Shown here piece by piece: positions 46,228-54,074 of a DNA stretch of 57,979 nt. Under the pieces are notes generated by a model. It made no database searches, was not told the DNA's origin, and worked only from the letters and a program-made list of their open reading frames with translations. This DNA comes from Synechococcus sp. CS-1331 (lineage in GTDB: Bacteria; Cyanobacteriota; Cyanobacteriia; PCC-6307; Cyanobiaceae). Every line of letters starts with the position of its first letter. The first letter of the stretch is position 1. A program made the translations under genes and the position numbers. Location: contig JAHLYQ010000014.1 of assembly GCA_025127975.1 (NCBI GenBank), positions 1 through 57,979 on the forward strand, read 5' to 3'.

Positions 46228-46944
46228 ATGCCTACCGCCGCCAAAACAGCAGCCGAAACAGCAGCCGAAAAAGCCGAGGTGAAGGGTTACTTCGAAACCA
46301 CTGGCTTCGATCGCTGGAACCGCATCTACAGCACCTCCGACGACGTCAACAAGGTGCAGCGCAACATCCGCATCGGCCACCAGAAGACCGTTGACAACGT
46401 GCTGGCCTGGCTGCAGGAGCAGGGCGGATTGGAGAGCCGCAGCTTCTGCGATGCCGGCTGCGGCGTGGGCAGCCTGACGCTGCCTTTGGCCCAGTTGGGC
46501 GCTGGCTCGATCGCCGCTTCCGACCTCTCCGCTGCGATGGTGCAAGAGGCCGAGCGCCGCGCTGGTGAGCTAGGCGTCAAGCCCGGCCAGATCAGCTTCC
46601 TGGCCTCCGATCTGGAAAGCCTCGAGGGTCGCTACGACACGGTGATCTGCCTGGATGTGTTCATCCACTACCCCCAGGCCCCGGCCGAGGCGATGGTGCG
46701 CCACCTGGCCGGCATGGCCGATAAGCACCTGATCGTGAGCTTCGCCCCATACACCCCCCTGCTGGCGTTGCTCAAGGGGATCGGCCAGCTGTTCCCAGGC
46801 CCCAGCAAGACCACCCGGGCCTACACCCTGCGGGAGGACGGCATTGTGGCGGCCGCCGCCGCGGCTGGCTTTAAGCCCGTGCGCCGCAGCCTCAACCAGG
46901 CCCCCTTCTACTTCTCGCGCCTGATCGCCTTCGAGCGGGGCTGA
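46228..46944 (+). CDS. chlM: Magnesium protoporphyrin IX methyltransferase
   Basis: ChlM methylates the C13 propionate of Mg-protoporphyrin IX in chlorophyll synthesis. The 238-residue SAM enzyme has VKGYFETTGFDRWNRIYS, the SAM motif FCDAGCGVGSLTLPLAQLGA, YDTVICLDVFIHYPQ and C-terminal FYFSRLIAFERG. Length is normal. ATG at 46228 is chosen; a GTG at 46216 is in frame. The second half of a tandem duplication, it is the only functional-looking chlM here. Confidence 0.96.
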   Translation: MPTAAKTAAETAAEKAEVKGYFETTGFDRWNRIYSTSDDVNKVQRNIRIGHQKTVDNVLAWLQEQGGLESRSFCDAGCGVGSLTLPLAQLGAGSIAASDLSAAMVQEAERRAGELGVKPGQISFLASDLESLEGRYDTVICLDVFIHYPQAPAEAMVRHLAGMADKHLIVSFAPYTPLLALLKGIGQLFPGPSKTTRAYTLREDGIVAAAAAAGFKPVRRSLNQAPFYFSRLIAFERG

Positions 46945-47032
46945 GCCCGCAGAGCGGGCAATGCTGCAGGCCAACCAGCCCCTGATCCGATGCCAAACTC
47001 TTGCTTGTCAGAGGGCACCGGGCAAAAGCGCG

Positions 47033-47176
47033 ATGAACGAAATTCTTTTTGTCGTGGAAGAAGCCGAGGATTGGTCATTCCGAGCCAACGCCGTTGGCAG
47101 TTCGATTCACACCGAGGCGGAGGATTTGGAGCAGCTGCATCAAGAGATCCGTGATGCCGTGCACTGCCACTTTTAG
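47033..47176 (+). pseudogene. hicB: hicB copy with a nonsense codon
   Basis: Nearly identical to the hicB at 45585, but the Glu codon after CHF is TAG (47174-47176), truncating the protein to 47 residues. There is also a Gly to Trp change (EDWSF). Homology continues past the stop to the hicA copy. Confidence 0.88.
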
Positions 47177-47235
47177 GAGGGTGATGCGCCCCCATTGATA
47201 CGGCTTCATTACGTGCGCCAGGAACTGCTGGCCCT

Positions 47236-47437
47236 GTGAAGATCCCCCGTGATCTCGATGGTGCAGAACTGGCGCGGCGGTTAGCCCGATTTGGCTATGC
47301 CGAACGGGCAGCAACAACACCTCACCATCCCCGCCCATAAACTTTTGCGTGTGGGCACACTCCGGCAGATCCTCAAGGACGTGGCCAATCCAGTTGGCAC
47401 CAATCTGGACGCGCTGATCCAAGCGCTGGATGCCTGA
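47236..47437 (+). pseudogene. hicA: hicA copy with a 47-base deletion
   Basis: The sequence matches hicA at 45788 except that 47 bases are missing between two gccg tetramers, a microhomology deletion. This shifts the frame and removes TRQSGSHMRLTRLL, including the catalytic His. The distal DNA is still nearly identical to the intact copy up to the stop. It cannot encode an active toxin. Confidence 0.9.
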
Positions 47438-47457
47438 GCGGCTTCGAGCGGGGCTGA

Positions 47458-49080
47458 TCAGCCTGAAGCCTGATCGCGCAGAGCGGGCACGTAGGGGATC
47501 AACCCCTTGGCGCAGGCCTCAAGCTGGATCTCCAGGGGCAAGCTGCGCACGTCGCGGATGAAGCCATCCACCTCAACCATCCAGGCCATGGGGGAGTCGT
47601 CCAGCTGGCTGGGCAGGGTCCAGTCGGGAGAGAAGAAGGCGATGCGCAGAAGATCGCGCACTTTCTTTGAGTGGGCCTGGCCGGTGCCGGCGGAGACGCC
47701 GAAATGGTCATAGATCGCACTGGCGCTGCAATGGGGCGTCTGGGATTTATCGAACAGGAAGTTGGCGCTGCCGATGGCATGCACCAGGCCCGCACACCAG
47801 GACGGTTCCCGACCGCCCAGGAGGGGTGAGGGCCGCTTGCGGGCCAGGGCCGCCACCGCCGTGTGGATCAGCTGGCGGTATTCATCGTTGAGATGGCTGG
47901 CACAGAAGCCATCGATCGACGCCAGCAAGCTGGTGACCTTGGCCTGCAGCGCAGCCGGCACCTTCAGTGAGCGCGGGGGCGGGGCGGCGAAACGGGCAAG
48001 CTCTGCCTCCGCTGCAGGGATGGCTTCAGCCACAACACCGATCGTCACCGGCACCACCATCGGGCCGACGGGCACCCGGAAGCGGCGGCCGCGCACACTG
48101 GGCCCAGCCCAGCAGCGGGCCAGATCGGGCTCCGAATCCAGCCACTGGGTGAGAGCCCCTGCCACCGCCTCCAGCTGGGCCAGATCGGCCTGGGTGGGCG
48201 GCGCCAGCCCCAGATCCGGCTGCACCAGCATCACGGTGGGGTAGGCGTCTCCCTTGGCCACGGGCCAGCGGTAGCGCCGGATCTCTTCTAGGAGAGCCGG
48301 GGGCATGTCCCGCTTCGACTCGAAGTTGATTGCCCGATGGGGCGGGGCCCCATCCATCACCTCCAGCCCCTCAGCCTCAACGCGTTCCGCCAGCTCCACA
48401 TAGCGGTCGTAATCCGCCACCGATTGGAACAGGATCACGCCGTAGTTCTCGCGGTTCTGACCGATCACGCAGCCGGCCCAGCCTTTAATGCGGAGGGTCG
48501 GGCAACTGAGAGTGAACAGGTGGCCGTCGCTGGGCACCTGCTGCCAGGGCCGCCGTTCATAGAGGGCCGCCGCGGCCTTGAAGAAGCTGGCCACCGCCTC
48601 GGGGGTGACATCGGCGCTGAGGTAGGTGGAAAGGCCTTGCTGATCAGGCTGATCGCCATCAGCAGCGATGTGGTTCCGCAGGCTGCTGGTGACGTGATCG
48701 AGATGGGGCGTATCCCCCCGGGTGACCATCACCCCTGGCAACAGGGGCGGCAGCAGCTTCAGCAACCGGGAGCTGCCAACCACCACCCTGCGGGGCCTGC
48801 CCGGCAGGCAGGGCGCCTGGGGCTCCTCGATCGCCATTTCGATCGCCGGCTCCAGTGCTTCAAGGGGCCGATCCGGATGGCCGATGGCGGAGCCGCGCAC
48901 GCGACCACTGCTCTCCACCACCATGGCGACCAAGGGGCGCACCGGCTGGCCGTCATCCCCCGGCACGGTGGCGGGCATGGCCGTCAAACCGATCTCCCAA
49001 ACATCCGCCCCGGAAGGCTGAGCAAACCCACTGGGACGATGGCGAGCTCGGGCCATGGTCGGCAGGCGATCAGGCCCCAT
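47458..49080 (-). CDS. Conserved protein, DUF6930/DUF6398-type
   Basis: This protein of about 540 residues has a central block (GWAGCVIGQNRENYGVILFQ and YDRYVELAERVEAEGLEV) that I associate with DUF6930. A C-terminal block (FCASHLNDEYRQLIHTAVAA, HCSASAIYDHFGVSAGTGQA, SKKVRDLLRI) looks like DUF6398, which may be a nucleic-acid-binding helical region. No catalytic motif is evident and function is unknown. Start is either 49080 or the ATG at 49056. It converges on chlM; its C-terminus (PALRDQ) is partly duplicated at about 46950. Confidence 0.72.
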   Translation of the reverse strand: MGPDRLPTMARARHRPSGFAQPSGADVWEIGLTAMPATVPGDDGQPVRPLVAMVVESSGRVRGSAIGHPDRPLEALEPAIEMAIEEPQAPCLPGRPRRVVVGSSRLLKLLPPLLPGVMVTRGDTPHLDHVTSSLRNHIAADGDQPDQQGLSTYLSADVTPEAVASFFKAAAALYERRPWQQVPSDGHLFTLSCPTLRIKGWAGCVIGQNRENYGVILFQSVADYDRYVELAERVEAEGLEVMDGAPPHRAINFESKRDMPPALLEEIRRYRWPVAKGDAYPTVMLVQPDLGLAPPTQADLAQLEAVAGALTQWLDSEPDLARCWAGPSVRGRRFRVPVGPMVVPVTIGVVAEAIPAAEAELARFAAPPPRSLKVPAALQAKVTSLLASIDGFCASHLNDEYRQLIHTAVAALARKRPSPLLGGREPSWCAGLVHAIGSANFLFDKSQTPHCSASAIYDHFGVSAGTGQAHSKKVRDLLRIAFFSPDWTLPSQLDDSPMAWMVEVDGFIRDVRSLPLEIQLEACAKGLIPYVPALRDQASG

Positions 49081-49101
49081 TGTCTGGCACCCGGCAAGTT
49101 A

Positions 49102-49725
49102 TCAACGGTCAGCCCGCACCACCCGAAACGTCAGATTGAGGCGCTCCTGCTGCAGCCGCAGCCGCCGGGGCAACGCGTGCTGCCACCACAGCTGGGTGGG
49201 GGGCTCCATCAGCAACAGGTCGCCATGGGCCAGCTCCAGGTTGAAGGGCTTGCCGGGGGCTCCGGAGAGGGCACTAGAGAGGGCACTGGCGGGGCTGGGC
49301 CTTGGCCGCAGGCGAAAATCACGGGCTGCGCCCAGGCTGAGGGAGGCAATCGGCGCAGCGGGATCGAGTTCGGGCTCGTCGTCAGCGTGCCAGCCCATGG
49401 CATCGCGGCCGTCGCGATAGCGATTGAGCAGCAGGGAGTTGAAGCGCCAGCCGGTGAGCTGCTCGAGCGCCAGGCGCAACTCAGCGGTGGCCGGCGACCA
49501 GGGCTCGATCACATTGCTCAGCCCGCTGTAGCGGTAGCCGCAGCCGGGATCGGCCATCCAGCAGGTGAGCCGCGGCAACGGATGGCGGCGGCCGAAAAGC
49601 GTGATCGCCTCCTGCTTCCAGGGCACCTCGGCCTGCAGCGCCGCGAGCAGCTCGGCCGCCCGGGCCGGGGGCAGCCAGGCCGGCCAGTGGCGCAGCCGCA
49701 GGCCCGGACCCTCCAATTCAGCCAT
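49102..49725 (-). CDS. AlkB-like 2-oxoglutarate/Fe(II) dioxygenase
   Basis: This 207-residue dealkylase-type dioxygenase carries the iron ligands in WHADDEPELD (HxD) and the distal His in QHALPRRLR, with the 2-oxoglutarate Arg in RLNLTFRVV. NRYRDGRDAMGWHADDE is the AlkB/ALKBH signature. It probably repairs methylated DNA or RNA. ATG at 49725 overlaps the end of the pseudouridine synthase gene by 8 bases. A relic of a second copy lies at 46042. Confidence 0.92.
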   Translation of the reverse strand: MAELEGPGLRLRHWPAWLPPARAAELLAALQAEVPWKQEAITLFGRRHPLPRLTCWMADPGCGYRYSGLSNVIEPWSPATAELRLALEQLTGWRFNSLLLNRYRDGRDAMGWHADDEPELDPAAPIASLSLGAARDFRLRPRPSPASALSSALSGAPGKPFNLELAHGDLLLMEPPTQLWWQHALPRRLRLQQERLNLTFRVVRADR

Positions 49726-50695
49726 CGACTGCCCCCCGCAGGGCCTCGGGCAACGGTGCCTCCAGCTCGAGCAGGCCGCCAGCGGGGCAGGCCAACCGCA
49801 GCTGGTGGGCATGCAGGCGGTAGCCCCCATCCCCGGGCAGGGCCTGATCACTGACTGCCCCACCGGCCAGATAGAGCGGATCGCCCAGCAGCGGCGCCCC
49901 GGCGGCGGCGGTGTGGATACGGATCTGGTGGGGCCGGCCCGTGGCGATGGCAACCTCCACCAACCAGGAGCCCTCGCACCGCTCCAGCAGGCGCAGCGCG
50001 CTGGAGGCCGGCAGGGCGGCGGGATCGGCGCTGGCTGCCTGGGCCGCGGCCCAGATGCTCCCCAGGCGCCCGTGGGGGCGCCGGCCGATCGGGGTGGCCA
50101 GCTCCAGGCTCTCGCCGGGGTGTAGGGCCAGCAGGGGTGAGCCGGGGACGGGGGGCTGGAGCAGGGCCCGGTAGGTCTTGCGGCAGGGGCCCGAGCGGGC
50201 GGCCAAAGGGCTGGAGCTCTCGCGCAGCAGGGCGCTCAACCAGGCGCGGCCGGCGCGGGAGCGGGCGCAGACCAGCAATCCCGAAGTGAAGCGGCCGAGG
50301 CGATGCACGGGCCGAGCGGCGGGCCAACGGGCCTGGAGCTGGGCCAGCAGGGTGTGCTCCAGGAAGCCCCCCGCCGGCAACACGGGCAGGCCACTGGGTT
50401 TGTCGAATACCAGCAGGTCCCCGTCATCGAACAGGGGGCCGGGCAACTCCGGCACGGCGGGTTCGTGCCAGGGGGGCCGATGCCAGATCAGATCATCCCC
50501 GGCTGCGAGGGGCCCATCGGCCCGGAGCTGCTGGCCGTTCCTGCAGACCTCACCGGCGGCAAGCCGCTGTAGCCACACCTGCCTAGGGGAATGGGGATAG
50601 CGGGCGGCGTAGAGGGCGCTGGTCAGCTCGCCGGCATCAGCTGGACCCACCCGATCGCGGTAGGCATGGCCGCGGTTCAGCCGCTCAGTCGCCAA
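49718..50695 (-). CDS. RluA-family pseudouridine synthase-like protein
   Basis: This protein of about 325 residues has an N-terminal S4-like part (SPRQVWLQRLAAGEVCRNGQ), the LLVFDKPSGLPVLPAG block and the active-site region VHRLGRFTSGLLVCARS. It ends with PHQIRIHTAAAGAPLLGDPL. In most RluA enzymes the third block reads HRLDR with a catalytic Asp; here it is Gly. Some plant and cyanobacterial relatives seem to share HRLGR. It starts with TTG, 6 bases after the response regulator. Confidence 0.85.
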   Translation of the reverse strand: MATERLNRGHAYRDRVGPADAGELTSALYAARYPHSPRQVWLQRLAAGEVCRNGQQLRADGPLAAGDDLIWHRPPWHEPAVPELPGPLFDDGDLLVFDKPSGLPVLPAGGFLEHTLLAQLQARWPAARPVHRLGRFTSGLLVCARSRAGRAWLSALLRESSSPLAARSGPCRKTYRALLQPPVPGSPLLALHPGESLELATPIGRRPHGRLGSIWAAAQAASADPAALPASSALRLLERCEGSWLVEVAIATGRPHQIRIHTAAAGAPLLGDPLYLAGGAVSDQALPGDGGYRLHAHQLRLACPAGGLLELEAPLPEALRGAVDG

Positions 50696-50701
50696 GACGG
50701 G

Positions 50702-51451
50702 TCACACCACCAGAGCGTGCTCGAGGGCGTAGCGCACCAGCTCGGTGCGGCTGGCGGTGCCGGTCTTGATGAATAGCCGGCTCACATACTTCTCGACGTT
50801 GCGGATCGAGGTTTCCAGCCGGCGGGCGATCTCCTTGTTCATCAACCCCTCGGCCACCAGCTGCAGCACCGAGGCCTCCCGCGGCGTGAACACATGCTCC
50901 GGCGCACTGAGCGGCTTTTTGGTGCCACCGGTGGCGAGCAGGGAGCGGATTTCGGTGATCTGCTTGGAGAGCTGGCCGATGTCGGCGTCGGCGAAGCGGG
51001 CAGCCTCCGCCAGCAGGCGCTGTTGGCGGTTGACGACGTTATTGACCCGGGCCACCAACTCGTCGGGGTCGAAGGGTTTGGGGATGTAGTCGTCGCAGCC
51101 GGCCTGGAAGCCGGTGACGCGATCAGCCGTCATGCCCTTGGCGGTGAGAAAGATCACCGGCGTGCCGCCCAGGCGCTCATCGGCCCGCAGCTTCTTGAGC
51201 AGCCCGTAGCCATCGAGGCGGGGCATCATCACGTCGCTGAGGATCACGTCAGGCAGCATCTCCTGGGCCATGGCCCAGCCCTCCTCCCCGTCGCAGGCGG
51301 TGGTCACCGCAAAGCCCTCATCCTCCAAATAGGCCTTGACGGCCGTGCGCAAGCCGGGCTCGTCGTCCACCAGCAGCAGCCGCACCGGAGTTGCCTGGGG
51401 GATTTGCTGGGCAGCGTCCTGATCGGGGGGGGAAGTGGATTCTGGGTTCAT
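50702..51451 (-). CDS. NarL/LuxR-type response regulator (Ycf29-like)
   Basis: This 249-residue regulator has a receiver domain (LLLVDDEPGLRTAVKAYLED, phospho-Asp in VILSDVMMPRLDGYG, Lys in IPKPFDPDELVARV), a linker helix, and a LuxR DNA-binding domain (FTPREASVLQLVAEGLMNKE, then SIRNVEKYVSRLFIKTG). It resembles the Ycf29/TctD-like group. The sensor partner is not in the window. ATG at 51451 is chosen. Confidence 0.88.
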   Translation of the reverse strand: MNPESTSPPDQDAAQQIPQATPVRLLLVDDEPGLRTAVKAYLEDEGFAVTTACDGEEGWAMAQEMLPDVILSDVMMPRLDGYGLLKKLRADERLGGTPVIFLTAKGMTADRVTGFQAGCDDYIPKPFDPDELVARVNNVVNRQQRLLAEAARFADADIGQLSKQITEIRSLLATGGTKKPLSAPEHVFTPREASVLQLVAEGLMNKEIARRLETSIRNVEKYVSRLFIKTGTASRTELVRYALEHALVV

Positions 51452-51471
51452 GGGGGCCAGTCTGCAGGGGT

Positions 51472-51972
51472 TCAGCGGGGAGGTCCAGGCAGGGCCTGCT
51501 CGGATTCCCGAAGCGTGCCGCTGTAGCCCAACTGGCGGGCCAGGGCCGCCAGGCCAGCCGGATCCTTGCCGGCCTGCTCGGGGAAACAGGTGGCCCACCA
51601 CACCAGCTGGTCAATGCGGTTGGCCGGGGTGATCGCGCCGCCGGGGTTGAGGGTCCGCACAAAGAAGGTGAACCCATTACTGGTTACCCGCAGCGGCGCC
51701 TCAGGGGTACAGCGAATTGTTTCGCTGCGGACCTGGACATTATTGGGTTGCTCATCCCAGAACTTGATCCGCCACAGGCCTGGATTGGCTGGATCGGCCA
51801 CCGCGCCATAGATGCCGAAGGCCTGCTTGCCGCCCAGCCCCGGACGCTCCTCCAGCAGGATCAGCCCCGGCGGCCGCGCGTCCTCGGGCCGCACCCCGCC
51901 GCCCTCGGCCCACACTGGCGGCGCCAGCAGGGCGGCCAGGGCCACCAGGGCGAGGGTTCTGGTGAGCAACAT
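51472..51972 (-). CDS. Secreted conserved hypothetical protein
   Basis: This 166-residue protein has a clear signal peptide (MLLTRTLALVALAALLAPPV, cleaved near WAEG). A small domain follows with AFGIYGAVADPANPGLWRIK and FTFFVRTLNPGGAITPANRI and two Cys residues. I do not recognise the family; similar proteins occur in picocyanobacteria. It lies divergent from the cysteine desulfurase with 20 bases between. Confidence 0.75.
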   Translation of the reverse strand: MLLTRTLALVALAALLAPPVWAEGGGVRPEDARPPGLILLEERPGLGGKQAFGIYGAVADPANPGLWRIKFWDEQPNNVQVRSETIRCTPEAPLRVTSNGFTFFVRTLNPGGAITPANRIDQLVWWATCFPEQAGKDPAGLAALARQLGYSGTLRESEQALPGPPR

Positions 51973-51992
51973 GGACTCCTGCACGCAGCTCC

Positions 51993-53129
51993 ATGCTGGC
52001 CTACCTCGACCACCACGCCACCACGCCCTGCGATCCGGCGGTGGTGGCCGCAATGGCGCCCTGGTGGAGCGAGCACTGGGCCAACCCCGACAGCCGCCTT
52101 TACCGCCCGGCCCTGGAGGCCGCCGCCGCCGTGGAGAGAGCCCGCGGCCAGCTGGCCCAATCCCTAGGCGCCCTCCCGCAGGCGGTGATCTTCACCAGCG
52201 GCGCCACCGAGGCCAACAACCTGGCCCTCAAGGGAACCTGCGAGCTGGCCCTGGAGCAGGGCCAGCCCCGGCGGCGGCTGCTGAGCCTGGTGAGTGAGCA
52301 CCGGGCCGTACTCGACCCCCTGGCCTATCTGGGCCGCCACGGCTTCCCCTTGGAGCTGCTGCCGGTGGCGCCCGATGGCCTGGTGGATCTGGACCGGCTC
52401 GAGGCGGCCCTGGGCGACGACGTGTTGCTGGTCAGCGTGATGGCCGCCAACAACGAGATCGGCGTGCTCCAGCCCCTGGCCGCGATCGCCGCCCTCTGCC
52501 AGCGCCGCGGCGTGCTGCTGCACGTGGATGCAGCCCAGGCCGCCGGCCACATCCCCCTGGCGATGGCGGAGCTGGGCATCGACCTGCTCAGCCTCAGCGG
52601 CCACAAGTTTTACGGGCCCAAGGGGGTGGGTGCCCTGCTGGTGCGGCCAGGGCTAGGCCTGGCGCCCCAGCTGCACGGCGGCGGCCAGCAGGACGGGCGG
52701 CGGGCCGGCACCCTGGCTGTGCCCCTGATCGTGGGGCTGGGGGAGGCGCTGGTGCTGGCCCAAGCCGACCGGGCCATGCGGGCCGCTCGGCTTGGGGCCC
52801 TGCGCGACCAGCTCTGGGCCGGACTGCAGCAGCTGGGGGGGGTGGGGCTCAACGGCTGCCTGGACCCCAGGCTGGCCCACAACCTCAACGTCACCGTCGA
52901 GGGCGTCGACGGCCAGCAGCTGCACCAATTACTGCGCCGCCAGCTGGCGGTGAGCAGCGGCTCAGCATGCAGCCAGGGGTCCCCCTCCCACGTGCTGGCC
53001 GCCCTGGGCCGCTCCCGCCAGGAGGCCGCCGCCTCGATCCGCTTCGGGCTCGGCCGGGGCAGCACGGAGGCCGAGATCGATCTGGCCCTCGCGGCGGTGA
53101 CGGAGGCGGTCATCGCGCTGCGCCGCTGA
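51993..53129 (+). CDS. Cysteine desulfurase (NifS/IscS type)
   Basis: This 378-residue PLP enzyme takes sulfur from cysteine for Fe-S clusters and thio-cofactors. It has LDHHATTPCDPAVVAAM, FTSGATEANNLALKG, the PLP Lys in SLSGHKFYGPKGVGALLV and the active-site Cys loop SSGSACSQGSPSHVLAAL. The short loop at that Cys suits class I (IscS/NifS) rather than SufS. Confidence 0.95.
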   Translation: MLAYLDHHATTPCDPAVVAAMAPWWSEHWANPDSRLYRPALEAAAAVERARGQLAQSLGALPQAVIFTSGATEANNLALKGTCELALEQGQPRRRLLSLVSEHRAVLDPLAYLGRHGFPLELLPVAPDGLVDLDRLEAALGDDVLLVSVMAANNEIGVLQPLAAIAALCQRRGVLLHVDAAQAAGHIPLAMAELGIDLLSLSGHKFYGPKGVGALLVRPGLGLAPQLHGGGQQDGRRAGTLAVPLIVGLGEALVLAQADRAMRAARLGALRDQLWAGLQQLGGVGLNGCLDPRLAHNLNVTVEGVDGQQLHQLLRRQLAVSSGSACSQGSPSHVLAALGRSRQEAAASIRFGLGRGSTEAEIDLALAAVTEAVIALRR

Positions 53130-53261
53130 AGGCCCGTCATCGCAGAGCGGCAGGACCGCACACCCCGTCACGTCGACGGCAGCGGAGCCACGTCCACAGC
53201 CCTTGAGGTGGCCATGCTCGGCTGAGGCCTCAGACGCCAGAGCCAGCCAACCGCCAGATCC

Positions 53262-53288
53262 ATGGGATAGCCTTTATGGATATCCCAT
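53262..53288. promoter_or_regulatory. Inverted repeat upstream of vapB, candidate operator
   Basis: Perfect arms atgggata (53262-53269) and tatcccat (53281-53288) are centred 26 bases before the vapB ATG. Two inner C:G pairs are added at 71-72 and 78-79. This fits a dimeric AbrB-type VapB autoregulatory site. Confidence 0.55.
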
Positions 53289-53300
53289 TGCGCAGCAGCC

Positions 53301-53537
53301 ATGGTGGCGGTCACCAAGCTCTTCCTCAGCAACCGCAGCCAGGCCGTGCGCATCCCGGCCCCGCTGCGCCTGCCGGATTCCGTGACGGCCGTTGAAGTGC
53401 GCGCCTGCGGCCAGGAACGGATCATCGCCCCGGTGGGCAGCAGCTGGGACAGCTTTTTCCGCGACGGCCCCACCGCCTCCGACGACTTTCTGGCTGAGCG
53501 CCCATCCCAGGGTCAAAGCGAGCGGGAATCGCTCTGA
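53301..53537 (+). CDS. vapB: VapB (VagC-type) antitoxin
   Basis: This 78-residue protein has KLFLSNRSQAVRIPAPLRLP, the swapped-hairpin AbrB/VagC DNA-binding N-terminus, and a disordered acidic C-terminus (SWDSFFRDGPTASDDFLAER) that binds the toxin. It precedes its toxin by 8 bases. Confidence 0.93.
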   Translation: MVAVTKLFLSNRSQAVRIPAPLRLPDSVTAVEVRACGQERIIAPVGSSWDSFFRDGPTASDDFLAERPSQGQSERESL

Positions 53538-53545
53538 ATCAGCCG

Positions 53546-53944
53546 ATGCTCCGCTATCTGCTCGACACCAACATCTGCATCTATGTGATCAAGCGAAGGC
53601 CCCAGGAGCTTCTGAGCAGCTTCAATCGCCACGCCGGCCATATGGCAATCTCCACGATCACCCTGGCGGAACTGCTGCATGGCTGCGAAAAGAGCAGCGA
53701 TCCCAGCCGCAATCTGGCGGTTATGGAGAACTTCTGCAGCCGTCTCGAAGTACTCGCCTATGGGCCCAAAGCGGCCCAGCACTATGGCCAGATCCGCGCC
53801 GATCTGGAACGAAAAGGCCAACCCATCGGCGTAAACGATCTGCACATTGCGGCCCACGCCCGCAGCGAGGGGCTCACCCTGGTGAGCAACAATCTGCGTG
53901 AGTTCAACCGGGTGCCGGGGCTGCTACTGGAGAACTGGATCTGA
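53546..53944 (+). CDS. vapC: VapC (VagD-type) PIN toxin, tRNA(fMet)-specific type
   Basis: This 132-residue PIN toxin has YLLDTNICIYVIKRRP, STITLAELLHGCEKS, GVNDLHIAAHARS and LVSNNLREFNRVPGL. The layout matches enterobacterial VapC, which cleaves initiator tRNA; that target here is inferred from family only. The active site is complete. Confidence 0.94.
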   Translation: MLRYLLDTNICIYVIKRRPQELLSSFNRHAGHMAISTITLAELLHGCEKSSDPSRNLAVMENFCSRLEVLAYGPKAAQHYGQIRADLERKGQPIGVNDLHIAAHARSEGLTLVSNNLREFNRVPGLLLENWI

Positions 53945-53955
53945 GACCCTTCGCC

Positions 53956-54032
53956 TCAGGCCCGCAGCATGGCGGTGATCAGCACGGTGGTGATCAGCAC
54001 GAACTCCACCACCCCCACCAGGGCGAGCAGGG
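53956..54032 (-). pseudogene. Detached 3' end resembling the DUF456 gene
   Basis: On the minus strand this encodes LLALVGVVEFVLITTVLITA then MLRA and a stop at 53956. The first seven residues and the 23 bases under them are identical, in the same frame, to the end of the DUF456 protein (LLALVGVLGFIWLTS). The two ends are about 950 bases apart, with the aldo/keto reductase gene between. It has no start of its own. Confidence 0.55.
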
Positions 54033-54074
54033 TAGTTGGATTTAAGCTTTAAAACTATATTTGAAATCAAATCC

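Larger units (their letters stand above)
46929..47457. repeat. 16-bp direct repeats bracketing the second hicBA copy
   Basis: cttcgagcggggctga, the end of chlM, occurs at 46929-46944 and again at 47442-47457. After a short divergence both are followed by gcagagcgggca. The second version runs into the stop of the next gene and looks like the original chlM 3' junction. The 513-base segment between them carries the damaged hicBA copy and looks inserted. Confidence 0.7.
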
